Positions 52,783 through 62,842 of a stretch of DNA of 64,000 nt are shown piece after piece. Every line of letters begins with the position of its first letter. Position 1 is the first letter of the stretch. The notes beneath the pieces are model-generated. The model saw only the letters and a program-made list of their open reading frames with translations. It was not told where the DNA came from and did not search any database. The position numbers and the translations under genes are program-made. Source of the stretch: a bacterium (GTDB lineage: Bacteria > Bacillota > Bacilli > Lactobacillales > Streptococcaceae); NCBI GenBank assembly GCA_905221035.1, contig CAJNBP010000006.1, positions 62,001-126,000 of the forward strand, read 5' to 3'.

Positions 52783-55700
52783 CTATTTTCTACGTCTAGC
52801 CTTTCTTCCTAGCAAAGCAAAACCACCGGTTGCCGCCACTAGGCCAAGACTAGCAAGTGCTGCACTTGATGCTGAACCTGTGTTAGGTAATTGTTTGCCA
52901 GCAGGTGACTGGTAGGTAACATCTTGCATTGTTCCTGCAGTTGCTTGCGGTGCACTTGTTGCCTGAGGAGCAGCATTAGGAGCCACTGGTTTCTTAGGAA
53001 CTGTAACCATAGCAATGGCTTGCACTCCAATCGTTTCTGCTTCCTTCACATCTTCCACAGTTTTCGCATTTTCAATCTCTTTGAGAGCTGCTTGTTTTTC
53101 TGCCTCCACTCTTGCCAAAAGTTCTGCTTTTTCTTGATCAGAAAGCGGTGCACCATTGATTTCATCCTGCTTGTCCTTGGCAGCTTTTTCAATGACATTT
53201 TTAGCTGATTCTTTTGCATTTGCTAATTGCTTAGAAGCTTGTGATTGAGCTGGGGTTTGTGAACCTGTGTGAGCTTGTCCGCCTGCCTGGCTACCACCGC
53301 CTGCATTCGCATTAGCATCTGAGCTTCCAGTATTACCTCCGTTATCTCCACCTGGTGTTGATTCTGGAGTATATTCTGGTTTTTGTTCTTGAATTGCAGA
53401 TTGTTGAACTGTATCTTTTCCTAGAATTGTCACTACTGAACCATCTGGGAATGTGATTGTCGCTGTGCCATCTCCGGCTACATTGATTGTCGCTCCGTCT
53501 AATGCTGAACCATTTGCTTGTAAAATAGCAACCTTAACTTTTTCTTTTTCTTCATCTGTTAAATGAGTTATATCTTTTACATCTACTCTTTGAGCAGGCG
53601 CTTTAACAGTTGATTTTTCAGCAGTTGGTTTAGTGCTATCTTGTGCTTTTGGATCTTGTGCTACCAATTGATTTCCTGGAATTGTAATAGCTGAACCATC
53701 TTTAAAGACGATTGTCGCTGTGCCATCTCCGGCTACTTCTACATTCACATCGCTTCCGAATCCATTTGCTTCTACTACAGCTTTTTTAACAGCTTCTTTT
53801 TCTGCATCTGTTAATCTTGTAGCCTCTGCTACTTTTGTAGGGTTAGCTGGGATGATTACTTTTGTCTTCTCTGCGATTGTTGGTTGCTCTTGTGTTGAAG
53901 TTTCCTCTTTTTGAACTACTAGACTTGTTCCTGGAATTGTATTTACTGAACCGTCTGAATATGTCAATGTCGCTGTTCCATCTTTAGATACCTTAACAGC
54001 TGTCGCCGCTGGGTTGGCTGCTTGTACTTTAGCTGTTACTGCAGCTTGTTCCTCAGGTGTTAAGCTATGAGCATTTCCAACTTCTGTAGTTGTTGCTGGC
54101 ACCACAGCTGGATTTTGCGCAGCTTGTGTTGCAACTTCATTTTCAGTATCTTTGGCTACTACTAGACTTGTTCCTGGAATTGTGTTTACTGAACCGTCTG
54201 AGTATGTCAATGTCGCTGTTCCATCTTTAGATACCTTAACATCTGTCGCCGCTGGATTTGCTTCTTTAACCTTAGCTGCTACTGTATCTTGCTCCGCCTG
54301 TGTCAAGTTGTGAGTATTTTCAACAGGTACAAAGTTTCCTGGAACTTGCGCTGGGTTCTTCTCTGCATCTGTCTGAACTTTTGGAGTTTCTTGTTTACTT
54401 CCTTTTTCAACAAGTTTATCCCCTGTTATTGTATCTACAGATTTATCTGGATAGGTGATGACTACTGTTCCATCTGGTCTTACTTCTACCGTAGTTCCTG
54501 CTGGGAAGTTGTTCGCTTCTTCAACCGCTTTTTTAACCGTAGCTTGTTCTTCTGGTGTTAACTTAGTAGTGTTTCCTACTTGTGTTTTTCCTGGGATAAC
54601 TGGCTCAGTTCTTGACGCGATTGTTCCTGTCTCTTTCTTAGCCGGCGTTACTAATTTATCTTTGGAAATTGTATCGCTTGAACCATCTTTATATGTGATA
54701 ACAGCTGTTCCATCTGGTTTTACTTCTACTGTTGTTCCATCTGGGAATGTGTTCGCACCTTCGATGTTTTGACGAATTTGTTCTCTTTCTTCATCTGAAA
54801 GTTTTGCTGGATTTTCCACTTCCACTTTGTTTTCAGGAACTTTCGGTTCGAATTTAGATGCAATAGAGCCCTCTGGTTGAACTTCATTTATCTTATGAAT
54901 ACCAGCTTCTTTCGCTGCATTGATTTCATCTTTAGATTGACCTTTATTGATGTCTTCAATCGCTTTATCTTTGGCCTTATTGATTTCTTCGATAGCTTTT
55001 TGTTTCGCTTCGTCTGATAAATCTTTATTGTTCTTGATTTCGTCAATGCGTTTTTGAGCTTCTTCTAGTATCTCAGCTTTTGCTTTCGCTTTTTCTTCAT
55101 CAAGGTTTGTTACATCTGGTTTCTTAACTTCCGTATCAGCTTTTGGATTATATTTTTCAATATTTTCTTTTGCTTGATCTGCAATTTGCTTAGCTGTTCC
55201 TGCTGATGATGCTTCGTCAATAGCTTTGTTAGCTTCATCTTTAGCTTTATTGATTTCTTCTTCAGCTTTTTGTTTTTGCTCTTCAGTTAAACCTGTATCC
55301 TTCTTGATTTCAGTGATTTTAGCTTTGGCAGCTTCTTCTACTTGTTTTTTAGCATCTTCTTTCGCCTTAGCAAGATCGTTATCTTTATCAGCTGTGTCTA
55401 AGGAATCAACTACTTCAACCGGTACTTTTACAGTTACTTTGTTACCATCCGCGAGCGTTACTTCCACTTCTGCTTCTTTAGTTCCTGTTTCAGTTGTAGT
55501 TGGTTTAGAAATAACTTTCGCTGTTACTCCATCAGCTAGTGCCAATTGTTTTAGGATTTCTTCGTCAGTTAAGTCTTTACCTTTTTCTACAGTTACTTTT
55601 CCGGATACTAAAGCAGTTTGTAAGTCTAACTCTGGCTTGAAGACATTTGTTGATTGACCTTTAGCAGTTTGTGGATTATAAACATCTGCGATTGCTTTTT

Positions 55701-58700
55701 TACCTTCTTCTGTCGCTTTCACTATTTCTTCAGATGTTTTGGCATTATTAATCTTTTCTTCTGCAGCTTTCTTAACTTCATCTACTTTGGCTTTCAAGTC
55801 TTCTTTTTCTTTATCAGTTAGAGTTGTATCTCCTCCGATTTCACCTTTTTCTGTGTTAGCTGCATCTGTTAAGTCCGCTTTTGCTTTTTCCTTATCAGTT
55901 GCTTTTCTTACAGGTACTTCGATTTCATCTTTTGATCCGTCACCATAAGTAACTTCTACGACAACTACTTTCTTACCTGTATTCGCTCCTGTTCCTTCCA
56001 CAATTGCTCCGTCATTTTTGACTTGTTTGTCTGTCGGTTGTGGTTGTCCTTCTGGTACTACTACAGCTTCTGTAATTGCTTTTTTATCTGCTTCCGCTAC
56101 TTTTTTATCTGTAGCCGGATCGACACTTACTGGTACTTCTCCTGCTGTAACTGTTGGAGTTGATTTATCCGCATCTGTTTGGTGCACTGCGTCGATTGCT
56201 TTTTTACCGTCTTCTGTTGCTTTTGCTACTTCGTCAGTTGTTCCAGCTTTATCGATATTTGCTTCTTGTTCTTTCTTAACTTTATCAACTTCTGCTTTCT
56301 TATCTGCTTTTTGTTGATCTGTTAAGTTTTTATCTGCTTCTATCTCTGCTTTTTCTTTGTTAGCTGCTTCTGCCAAGTCCGCTTTTGCGTTCTCTTTTGC
56401 TTTGTCTAACTCTGTTTGATGCACTTTATCGATTGCTTTTTTACCGTCTTCTGTTGCTTTTGCTACTTCGTCAGTTGTTCCAGCTTTATCGATATTTGCT
56501 TCTTGTTCTTTCTTAACTTTATCAACTTCTGCTTTCTTATCTGCTTTTTGTTGATCTGTTAAGTTTTTATCTGCTTCTATCTCTGCTTTTTCTTTGTTAG
56601 CTGCTTCTGCCAAGTCCGCTTTCGCTTTCTCTTTTGCTTTGTCTAACTCTGTTTGATGCACTTTATCGATTGCTTTTTTACCGTCTTCTGTTACTGTCGC
56701 TACTTCTTCTGGTGTTGTCGCTTTATCGATATTTGCTTCTTGTTCTTTCTTAACCTTATCTACTTCTGCTTTCTTATCTGCTTTTTGTTGATCTATTAAG
56801 TTTTTATCTGCTTCGATTTCTGCTTTTTCTTTGTTAGCTTCTTCTGTTAAGTCTGCTTTCGCTTGCTCTTTAGCTTTGTCTAATGCTTTTTCTGCTTCAG
56901 TTTTCGCTTCTACAGTCTTAGATGCTGGAAGTTCATTTTGTGATTGATCAGAATAAGTTACTGTTACTTTCCCTGTATTGTCTACTGAAATTTGATCATC
57001 AGTTAAGTTTGTGTTTGCTTTCTTAACAGCTGCTTTAACAGCTGCTTTTTCATCTTCTGATAAGTCAGCTACATTATTAACTTTTACTTTTTCTGGATCA
57101 TTTAGTGGAGATTTTGCTGCTTCAGTTCCTTCTACTGGAACGTCAACTGTTTTTTCTACACCGTTGCGTGTTACTGTTACTGGTACGACTTTCTTACCAT
57201 CTTTTTCAGCAATAGTTCCGTATTTTACTGTATCAGTATCTTTAAGTGCTTCTCCGTTCGCTGTTACTTTTTCTTTTACTTTCGCTTGGTCTTCTGCTGT
57301 TAAGCTTTCTCCTGCTACTGGTACTTTTGAAATTTTAGCTGGTTTTGTTTCGTCTTTTACAGCTAATGTTAACTCTTCCGCTTTCTTAGTTACTTCTACA
57401 TCAATTGTTTTTGCTACACCATCACGTGTTACTATTACCGGTACAACTTTCTTACCATTTTTATCTACAATAGCTCCGTACGTTAGTGTATCAGTATCTT
57501 TAAGTGCTTCTCCGTTCGCTGTTACTTTAGCTTTTACTACATCTTTATCAGCTTCAGGTAATTCTGCTCCTACTGTAGGTTCTACAGAGATTTCCGCTGC
57601 TCCATCTTTCACTCCTAAAGTAAAGTCTTCTGCTTTACCAGATAGAGCTAAACGCGCTTGTTGTAATTTATCTAGAGCTTCATCCACTTCTGGTTGTGTA
57701 GCGTCTTGCTTAGCAAACACTTCTTGAGCTTTTGCTAAAGCATCATCGTAGGCTTTTTTCTTAGCGGCATCATTCTCTTTAGCATAAGCTGGTGATTTTT
57801 TAACAGCATCGTCTTTGTTTAAATCAATTTCTGCTTTTAAGGCATCTTTCGATACAGGTACAGCAACATCTTGCCCTGTTAACTCTTTAATTGCTTTTAC
57901 TAGATTATTAATTAAAGTAGCTACCTCTGATGCACCTACAGCGTTTTCTGGTTCAGCTGTATTTTTATCAGCTACTTTTGAAGCTGCGTCTTTTGCTTTA
58001 TCAAAAGCAGTTTTCTTATCTTGAGGAACATTAGGATTAGTATATTTATCAGAAGCTTTTACTTTTTCAGCTTCTGCTACTAATTTTTGTAGAGAATCCA
58101 TTTTAGAATCTAAACCTTGAGCAATTGAAACAATATTATCTACTTCACTCTCATCAGATGCATTGTCTACTTTTGCTTTTAATTCATCTTTTTGAGCTTT
58201 ATTTAAATGTGGTAAATCCTCAATTGTTTGTTTTGCTTTTCCACGAGTAGCTTGCGCTTTAGCATCATTTAAGATAGTGTCTAATTGATCTTTTGATTTA
58301 GCTTGATCAATTTGTTTCTTATATTCCTCTTTTTCAGTTTCTGATAATCCTGGAATTTGATCAATTTGTTTCTTATATTCTTCTTTTAGTTTTTCAGCTT
58401 CTTCTTGTGCTTTTTGAGCTTCATTTTGAGATTTTTGCTTTTCAGCTTCTTCTAAAACTTTTTCTACCTCTGCTACAGTAGTTTTTCCATCAATCTGTGT
58501 TTTGTATTCATCAGCTGTTGGATTTTTTAGAGAATCTTTAATTTGATCAATTTTTTCTTTTATAGATTTTTTAGCATTTTCTAAGTTTTTAGCATCTGCT
58601 TGTTGACCAATCTTATCAAGTAATTCTTTTGTATAATCAGCAGCTTGAGTTCCAGTTCCATTACCATTTGCTGGATCTTCAATACCTTGGCTATCTACTT

Positions 58701-60516
58701 GTTTTCTTAACGCTTCTTTTTCAGCTTCTTTTAAATACTTAGCTGAGTTGATTTTATCTTTTACTTGACGTTTTTTAGCTTCAATTGCTTTTTCATTTTC
58801 TGAATTTTTAGCAATTGCTGCATTAACAACAGTATTGATATCATCTTGAGTTGTTTTTCCAGTTAATTGATCTTTATAGTACTCTTTTTCTTTTGGTGAT
58901 AAATACGTTAGATTATCAATGGCTTGTTTAGCTTTTTCAATAGCTTCAGCAGCACTGAATACTTTCGTAGGTTTTGCTTTGAATAAATCTGCTTTTGGAA
59001 TAACTGTACCTGTTGGCTGTGAATTTCTAAGTATAGCAAATCCTTGTGTTCTAGGGTCATATTCTAAATTAGTTCCAACAAAATCTTGAGAAGTTTTTGA
59101 AGGATCGCCTACCGCAGTAATAACGTCATCATTATCTTCATTCTTAGTTGTTTTCATTCCATTTACTTGGAAGAATTTTTGTCTTGCACTTTCAATATCG
59201 CTAGCCGTAATATTATTAATATTATCTACTGCATGTGGATTTTTTAAGTATTTATAATCTCCTACATGAGCTGGAGTTGTTTCAATATTATCGATTTGTG
59301 GTTTTTCATAAACAAGTGATGTTCCAGGGATAACGTCTTGTGTTCCATCTCCATAAGTGATAGTTGCTGTTCCATCATCTGCAATACTGATACTGCTGTT
59401 TGCAGATGCAATACCATCATCCCCTTCTTTAACATTCTCTATAAATTTGTTATGTGAATGTTCAGGAATAGCATCACTCGTTGTATCTTGGTTTTTCTCC
59501 CAAATTTTATTTTTTAATTGTGTTTTTTCTTCTGCTGTTAATTTAGCAGTATCTACTACTCCAATACGTTCTGGTAATACAGGTTCAAACAATTCTTTAT
59601 CTTGGTATAACACAGGAATTTCAGTTGTCACAACTTTAAAATGACGTAATTGTTGTAATGCACGTCCTACTTTAACCCCTGCACCAAAATCTAATGTTCT
59701 TCTACCATTTTTTAGCGTTGGATCTGCCACTTTATATTTGGCAGTAATAGTAACTCTGTCATTTCTTGCTAAATCCCAGTCAGAGTAAATACTCTTAGTG
59801 TTAGTTCGGAAACTCTCAAAGATACCTTGATCTGATGGACTATCAGAAATTTGTGTACCTATTCTGTGACTAAACATTCCTGCCATATCACCTCGGAATG
59901 TTTTTCCTGACTCTTGAGTAGTATCATTATAACGTTCCCATTTTGTATCATCTCCAAGCCCCATTGAATCTACTTGGTCTTTAGTTTGATAACGTGAACC
60001 TACTGAGTTTGTAAAAGAAACCCATGGAGCATCTGCACTCCAGCTTTTCATTACACGGTCAGTCGTACCAGTTTGTAAACGAATTTCTGAAGGTTCTTGG
60101 GCTCCAACTGGTGTAGTAAACCAATAATCTGGACGTGAACCACCATAGTTAGCAACATAATTCGAAGCTCCAAATCCACCATTGTATTTATACGTTACTG
60201 TTACATAAGGATTTGTCTTGCTGTAACTTGACCAATCAACATCTACTACAATTTCTTGATCAACGTTAATACGGTCATGTACAGCAATCGCATCTGCATC
60301 ATAAGGAGACTCCCCTCTATTTGCATATAAAGTTACGACACCTTTATCATTTCGTGTTGTTACCATCGCAGCATCTGCTGTGTTGATACCACTCAACATC
60401 GTAAACTGTGCCCCAATCAAACACGACGCTGCTCCAAAACTAAACTTTCTAATCGAAAATTTTTCCACACGCTGCCACATCTGCTTAGAGCGTTTCTGAG
60501 TTCTCTTGTACTTCAT
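52783..60516 (-). CDS. Giant LPXTG-anchored, repeat-rich surface protein (adhesin)
   Basis: A 2577-residue cell-wall protein. A YSIRK-type signal (FSIRKFSFGAASCLIG, residues 20-35) is cut after about residue 50. A unique N-terminal part (to ~310) probably binds ligand. GA-like three-helix modules (~520-810) follow, then two FIVAR modules (~812-960), two copies of an 80-residue beta module, and several DUF1542 helical repeats, three of them (~1209-1445) nearly identical. Six ~60-residue modules with GTATxTYxDGS (~1890-2370) come next, then a Gly/Ser/Gln linker. QLPNTG near 2541 precedes a TM and a basic tail for sortase A. RBS GGAG precedes the ATG. Confidence 0.9.
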   Translation of the reverse strand: MKYKRTQKRSKQMWQRVEKFSIRKFSFGAASCLIGAQFTMLSGINTADAAMVTTRNDKGVVTLYANRGESPYDADAIAVHDRINVDQEIVVDVDWSSYSKTNPYVTVTYKYNGGFGASNYVANYGGSRPDYWFTTPVGAQEPSEIRLQTGTTDRVMKSWSADAPWVSFTNSVGSRYQTKDQVDSMGLGDDTKWERYNDTTQESGKTFRGDMAGMFSHRIGTQISDSPSDQGIFESFRTNTKSIYSDWDLARNDRVTITAKYKVADPTLKNGRRTLDFGAGVKVGRALQQLRHFKVVTTEIPVLYQDKELFEPVLPERIGVVDTAKLTAEEKTQLKNKIWEKNQDTTSDAIPEHSHNKFIENVKEGDDGIASANSSISIADDGTATITYGDGTQDVIPGTSLVYEKPQIDNIETTPAHVGDYKYLKNPHAVDNINNITASDIESARQKFFQVNGMKTTKNEDNDDVITAVGDPSKTSQDFVGTNLEYDPRTQGFAILRNSQPTGTVIPKADLFKAKPTKVFSAAEAIEKAKQAIDNLTYLSPKEKEYYKDQLTGKTTQDDINTVVNAAIAKNSENEKAIEAKKRQVKDKINSAKYLKEAEKEALRKQVDSQGIEDPANGNGTGTQAADYTKELLDKIGQQADAKNLENAKKSIKEKIDQIKDSLKNPTADEYKTQIDGKTTVAEVEKVLEEAEKQKSQNEAQKAQEEAEKLKEEYKKQIDQIPGLSETEKEEYKKQIDQAKSKDQLDTILNDAKAQATRGKAKQTIEDLPHLNKAQKDELKAKVDNASDESEVDNIVSIAQGLDSKMDSLQKLVAEAEKVKASDKYTNPNVPQDKKTAFDKAKDAASKVADKNTAEPENAVGASEVATLINNLVKAIKELTGQDVAVPVSKDALKAEIDLNKDDAVKKSPAYAKENDAAKKKAYDDALAKAQEVFAKQDATQPEVDEALDKLQQARLALSGKAEDFTLGVKDGAAEISVEPTVGAELPEADKDVVKAKVTANGEALKDTDTLTYGAIVDKNGKKVVPVIVTRDGVAKTIDVEVTKKAEELTLAVKDETKPAKISKVPVAGESLTAEDQAKVKEKVTANGEALKDTDTVKYGTIAEKDGKKVVPVTVTRNGVEKTVDVPVEGTEAAKSPLNDPEKVKVNNVADLSEDEKAAVKAAVKKANTNLTDDQISVDNTGKVTVTYSDQSQNELPASKTVEAKTEAEKALDKAKEQAKADLTEEANKEKAEIEADKNLIDQQKADKKAEVDKVKKEQEANIDKATTPEEVATVTEDGKKAIDKVHQTELDKAKEKAKADLAEAANKEKAEIEADKNLTDQQKADKKAEVDKVKKEQEANIDKAGTTDEVAKATEDGKKAIDKVHQTELDKAKENAKADLAEAANKEKAEIEADKNLTDQQKADKKAEVDKVKKEQEANIDKAGTTDEVAKATEDGKKAIDAVHQTDADKSTPTVTAGEVPVSVDPATDKKVAEADKKAITEAVVVPEGQPQPTDKQVKNDGAIVEGTGANTGKKVVVVEVTYGDGSKDEIEVPVRKATDKEKAKADLTDAANTEKGEIGGDTTLTDKEKEDLKAKVDEVKKAAEEKINNAKTSEEIVKATEEGKKAIADVYNPQTAKGQSTNVFKPELDLQTALVSGKVTVEKGKDLTDEEILKQLALADGVTAKVISKPTTTETGTKEAEVEVTLADGNKVTVKVPVEVVDSLDTADKDNDLAKAKEDAKKQVEEAAKAKITEIKKDTGLTEEQKQKAEEEINKAKDEANKAIDEASSAGTAKQIADQAKENIEKYNPKADTEVKKPDVTNLDEEKAKAKAEILEEAQKRIDEIKNNKDLSDEAKQKAIEEINKAKDKAIEDINKGQSKDEINAAKEAGIHKINEVQPEGSIASKFEPKVPENKVEVENPAKLSDEEREQIRQNIEGANTFPDGTTVEVKPDGTAVITYKDGSSDTISKDKLVTPAKKETGTIASRTEPVIPGKTQVGNTTKLTPEEQATVKKAVEEANNFPAGTTVEVRPDGTVVITYPDKSVDTITGDKLVEKGSKQETPKVQTDAEKNPAQVPGNFVPVENTHNLTQAEQDTVAAKVKEANPAATDVKVSKDGTATLTYSDGSVNTIPGTSLVVAKDTENEVATQAAQNPAVVPATTTEVGNAHSLTPEEQAAVTAKVQAANPAATAVKVSKDGTATLTYSDGSVNTIPGTSLVVQKEETSTQEQPTIAEKTKVIIPANPTKVAEATRLTDAEKEAVKKAVVEANGFGSDVNVEVAGDGTATIVFKDGSAITIPGNQLVAQDPKAQDSTKPTAEKSTVKAPAQRVDVKDITHLTDEEKEKVKVAILQANGSALDGATINVAGDGTATITFPDGSVVTILGKDTVQQSAIQEQKPEYTPESTPGGDNGGNTGSSDANANAGGGSQAGGQAHTGSQTPAQSQASKQLANAKESAKNVIEKAAKDKQDEINGAPLSDQEKAELLARVEAEKQAALKEIENAKTVEDVKEAETIGVQAIAMVTVPKKPVAPNAAPQATSAPQATAGTMQDVTYQSPAGKQLPNTGSASSAALASLGLVAATGGFALLGRKARRRK

Positions 60517-60623
60517 TCTTTGATCTCCATTTTTTATTTTTATTTCCTCTTATTCAAAAATTAATAAACTATAATACTATTTTATTATAATATATCCACT
60601 TTAGGTAATAAGAATCCACGTAC

Positions 60624-60652
60624 ATTATAACATGAAATCCCCCCCCCGTCCA
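60624..60652 (-). promoter_or_regulatory. Adhesin promoter with poly-G spacer
   Basis: Minus strand extended -10 TGTTATAAT (TATAAT at 60624-60629). Upstream ATTTCATGT is followed by nine Gs (60639-60647), then a -35-like TGGACG (60647-60652) at 17 bases, or GTGGAC at 18. The G-run lies inside the spacer, so its length sets promoter strength. A second TATAAT at 60584-60589 has a poor -35. Confidence 0.6.
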
Positions 60653-60842
60653 CTTTTAGCCTAATTTTTACTTTAATTAAAATATATAAAAATTTACCCT
60701 ATTTGCTATTTTTTATTTATAATGACTTATACCGTTTTATGAATTTTAATTGGTTTTTATTTAAGAATATAACATAATCCATTTGAGGTATCTCGAACCC
60801 TCCCCGCCTCCACTTTATTCCGAACAAAACCAGCATCTCTGC

Positions 60843-60871
60843 TTGACGATGTCCCTTCAAAGCAGTATAAT
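60843..60871 (+). promoter_or_regulatory. Promoter of the kimA-like gene
   Basis: TTGACG (60843-60848), 17-base spacer, TATAAT (60866-60871). No c-di-AMP riboswitch fits in the short leader. 60653-60842 holds nothing recognisable. Confidence 0.8.
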
Positions 60872-60906
60872 AGCACTTATTGAAATTTTCAGAAAAGGAA
60901 ATGACC

Positions 60907-62751
60907 ATGTTTACAAAATTAAAACATACATTTATCGGTCGGCCTCTTAAGTCCTTAACAGAAGGCGAGGGAGGGCTGCTGGGAAAAATGCAGGCCTTAG
61001 CCATGTTGTCAAGCGACGCTCTATCTTCCATTGCCTATGGGCCTGAGCAAGTAGTCCTCGTCTTGGCTAGTCTCTCTCCACTTGCTATATGGTGGAGCCT
61101 TCCTATCGGCCTTTTTGTCCTCCTACTCCTGGCCAGTCTGACTGTTTCCTACCGTCAAATCATCCACGCCTACCCTCAAGGAGGAGGGGCCTATATGGTT
61201 ACTCGAGAAAATCTATCACCCGAGCTAGGCTTGATTGCTGGAGGTAGTCTGCTGGTTGACTACATGCTGACTGTGGCGGTATCGGTATCATCTGGAGCTG
61301 ACGCTATCACAGCAGCCCTCCCTGCCCTTCACCCTTACAACCTCCACATCTCTATTTTTCTGGTTTGCTTACTCATGCTTTTGAACTTACGGGGGTTGAA
61401 AGAATCTGCCAGTTCACTGATGATTCCTGTCTATCTCTTTATCATCAGTACTGTCTTTCTATTGCTCTATGGAATCTTTCAACTAATGACAGGATCTCTC
61501 AGCTATCAGGCTACTTCTCCTATTGGACATGCCGTCCCGAGCCTGTCTATCATTCTCATTCTAAGAGCCTTTACCAGCGGCTCCGCCTCTCTGACAGGGG
61601 TTGAAGCTATTTCAAATGCCGTTCCCTTTTTCAAGGCTCCGAAAGAAAAAAATGCTGCTCAGACCTTGACCATCATGTCATTGATTTTAGGTTTTCTTTT
61701 TGCAGGAATTACCTTCCTAAACTACTGGATGGGGATTATGCCGCAACACGGAGAAACTATCCTCTCACAGATGGCTCAGGGAATCCTTGGTGATTCTTTC
61801 TTAGGTCACCTTGGCTATTATACCTTCCAATTCTCCACAGCCTTGATTTTGGCCGTAGCTGCAAATACCGGCTTTTCAGCCTTCCCTATGCTAGCCTACA
61901 ATATGGCTAAAAACAAATATATGCCTCATCTTTTTATGGAAAAAGGAGACCGCCTAGGCTACTCTAATGGAATTTTAACTCTGGCATTTGGGGCTATGAT
62001 TCTTCTTCTCATTTTTAATGGTAATACCGAACGTTTGATTCCTCTTTATACTATCGGTGTCTTCGTTCCCTTTGCCCTTTCTCAGACTGGGATGATTCGC
62101 CATTGGAAAAAGGAAAAAGGGGCAAATTTCTTAAAACCTGCCCTAGCCAATATTCTTGGTGCTATCATTTGCTACGCTATCGTGCTGATCCTGCTCTTTT
62201 TCCGTCTCAGTGATATCTGGCCTTTCTTCCCGATCATTCTCGTACTCACCCTACTCTTCTTGGCCATTCACAGTCATTACCAAAAAGTGGCCCAACAACT
62301 GCGACTCTATGAAGGAATCGAAAAACGTACCTACGATGGTAATCTTGTTCTCGTCCTAGTAGGAAATGTCACCCGCGTCAGCGTTGGAGCCATCAACTAC
62401 GCTCAAAGTATCGGTGACGAAGTCCTAGCCATGCATATTTCTACCAAGGAAACAGCAGAAAAAGACCAGGAAATTCTCCAAGAATTTGCCGATTACTTCC
62501 CAACCATTACTCTGAAAAATATCAAGACCAGCTACCGCGACATCATCACCCCTACTGTCAAGTATGTCAAACGAATCTCTGAGGATGCCCAAAAAAAGAA
62601 CTATACAGTCACTGTTCTGGTACCCCAGTTTATCCCTAATAAACCTTGGCAAAATATCCTACACAATCAAATGAGCCTCAAACTCAAATATGCCCTCCGT
62701 TGGCACCAAGACGTCGTTGTCGCTAGCTACTCTTATCACTTAAGAGAATAA
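60907..62751 (+). CDS. KimA-type APC-superfamily transporter (probable potassium uptake)
   Basis: A 614-residue protein. Twelve TM segments (about residues 40-455) are followed by a ~150-residue cytoplasmic domain (YEGIEKRTYDGNLVLVLVGNVTRVSVGAINYA). The N-terminal KSLTEGEGGLLGKMQALAMLSSDALSSIAYGPEQ is typical of the KimA (YdaO) group. In Bacillus KimA imports K+ and is controlled by c-di-AMP; here that role is inferred. The start at 60907 has AGGA seven bases upstream; the ATG at 60901 is too close to it. Confidence 0.82.
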   Translation: MFTKLKHTFIGRPLKSLTEGEGGLLGKMQALAMLSSDALSSIAYGPEQVVLVLASLSPLAIWWSLPIGLFVLLLLASLTVSYRQIIHAYPQGGGAYMVTRENLSPELGLIAGGSLLVDYMLTVAVSVSSGADAITAALPALHPYNLHISIFLVCLLMLLNLRGLKESASSLMIPVYLFIISTVFLLLYGIFQLMTGSLSYQATSPIGHAVPSLSIILILRAFTSGSASLTGVEAISNAVPFFKAPKEKNAAQTLTIMSLILGFLFAGITFLNYWMGIMPQHGETILSQMAQGILGDSFLGHLGYYTFQFSTALILAVAANTGFSAFPMLAYNMAKNKYMPHLFMEKGDRLGYSNGILTLAFGAMILLLIFNGNTERLIPLYTIGVFVPFALSQTGMIRHWKKEKGANFLKPALANILGAIICYAIVLILLFFRLSDIWPFFPIILVLTLLFLAIHSHYQKVAQQLRLYEGIEKRTYDGNLVLVLVGNVTRVSVGAINYAQSIGDEVLAMHISTKETAEKDQEILQEFADYFPTITLKNIKTSYRDIITPTVKYVKRISEDAQKKNYTVTVLVPQFIPNKPWQNILHNQMSLKLKYALRWHQDVVVASYSYHLRE

Positions 62752-62753
62752 AG

Positions 62754-62797
62754 AAAAGGCCCTACCAGAAGCAAGAAGCTTCTGGCAAGGCCTTTTT
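62754..62797. terminator. Bidirectional terminator between kimA and the oligopeptide-binding gene
   Basis: Long stem AAAAGGCC..CCAGAAGC against GCTTCTGG..GGCCTTTTT with a 4-base loop. T-runs are present on both strands. Confidence 0.85.
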
Positions 62798-62842
62798 CTG
62801 AATCCATCCACTATGCTTAACTGAAAAGCATGACTAGAAATA

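Noticed and set aside
53720-59644. Many plus-strand ORFs opposite the adhesin gene
   Set aside because: They are low-complexity shadows of the repeat-rich coding strand (Ser/Thr/Ala/Phe-rich), with no start signals.
60717-61031. 104-codon minus-strand ORF opposite the kimA start
   Set aside because: It is antisense to the kimA N-terminus and promoter, has no RBS and no recognisable protein features.
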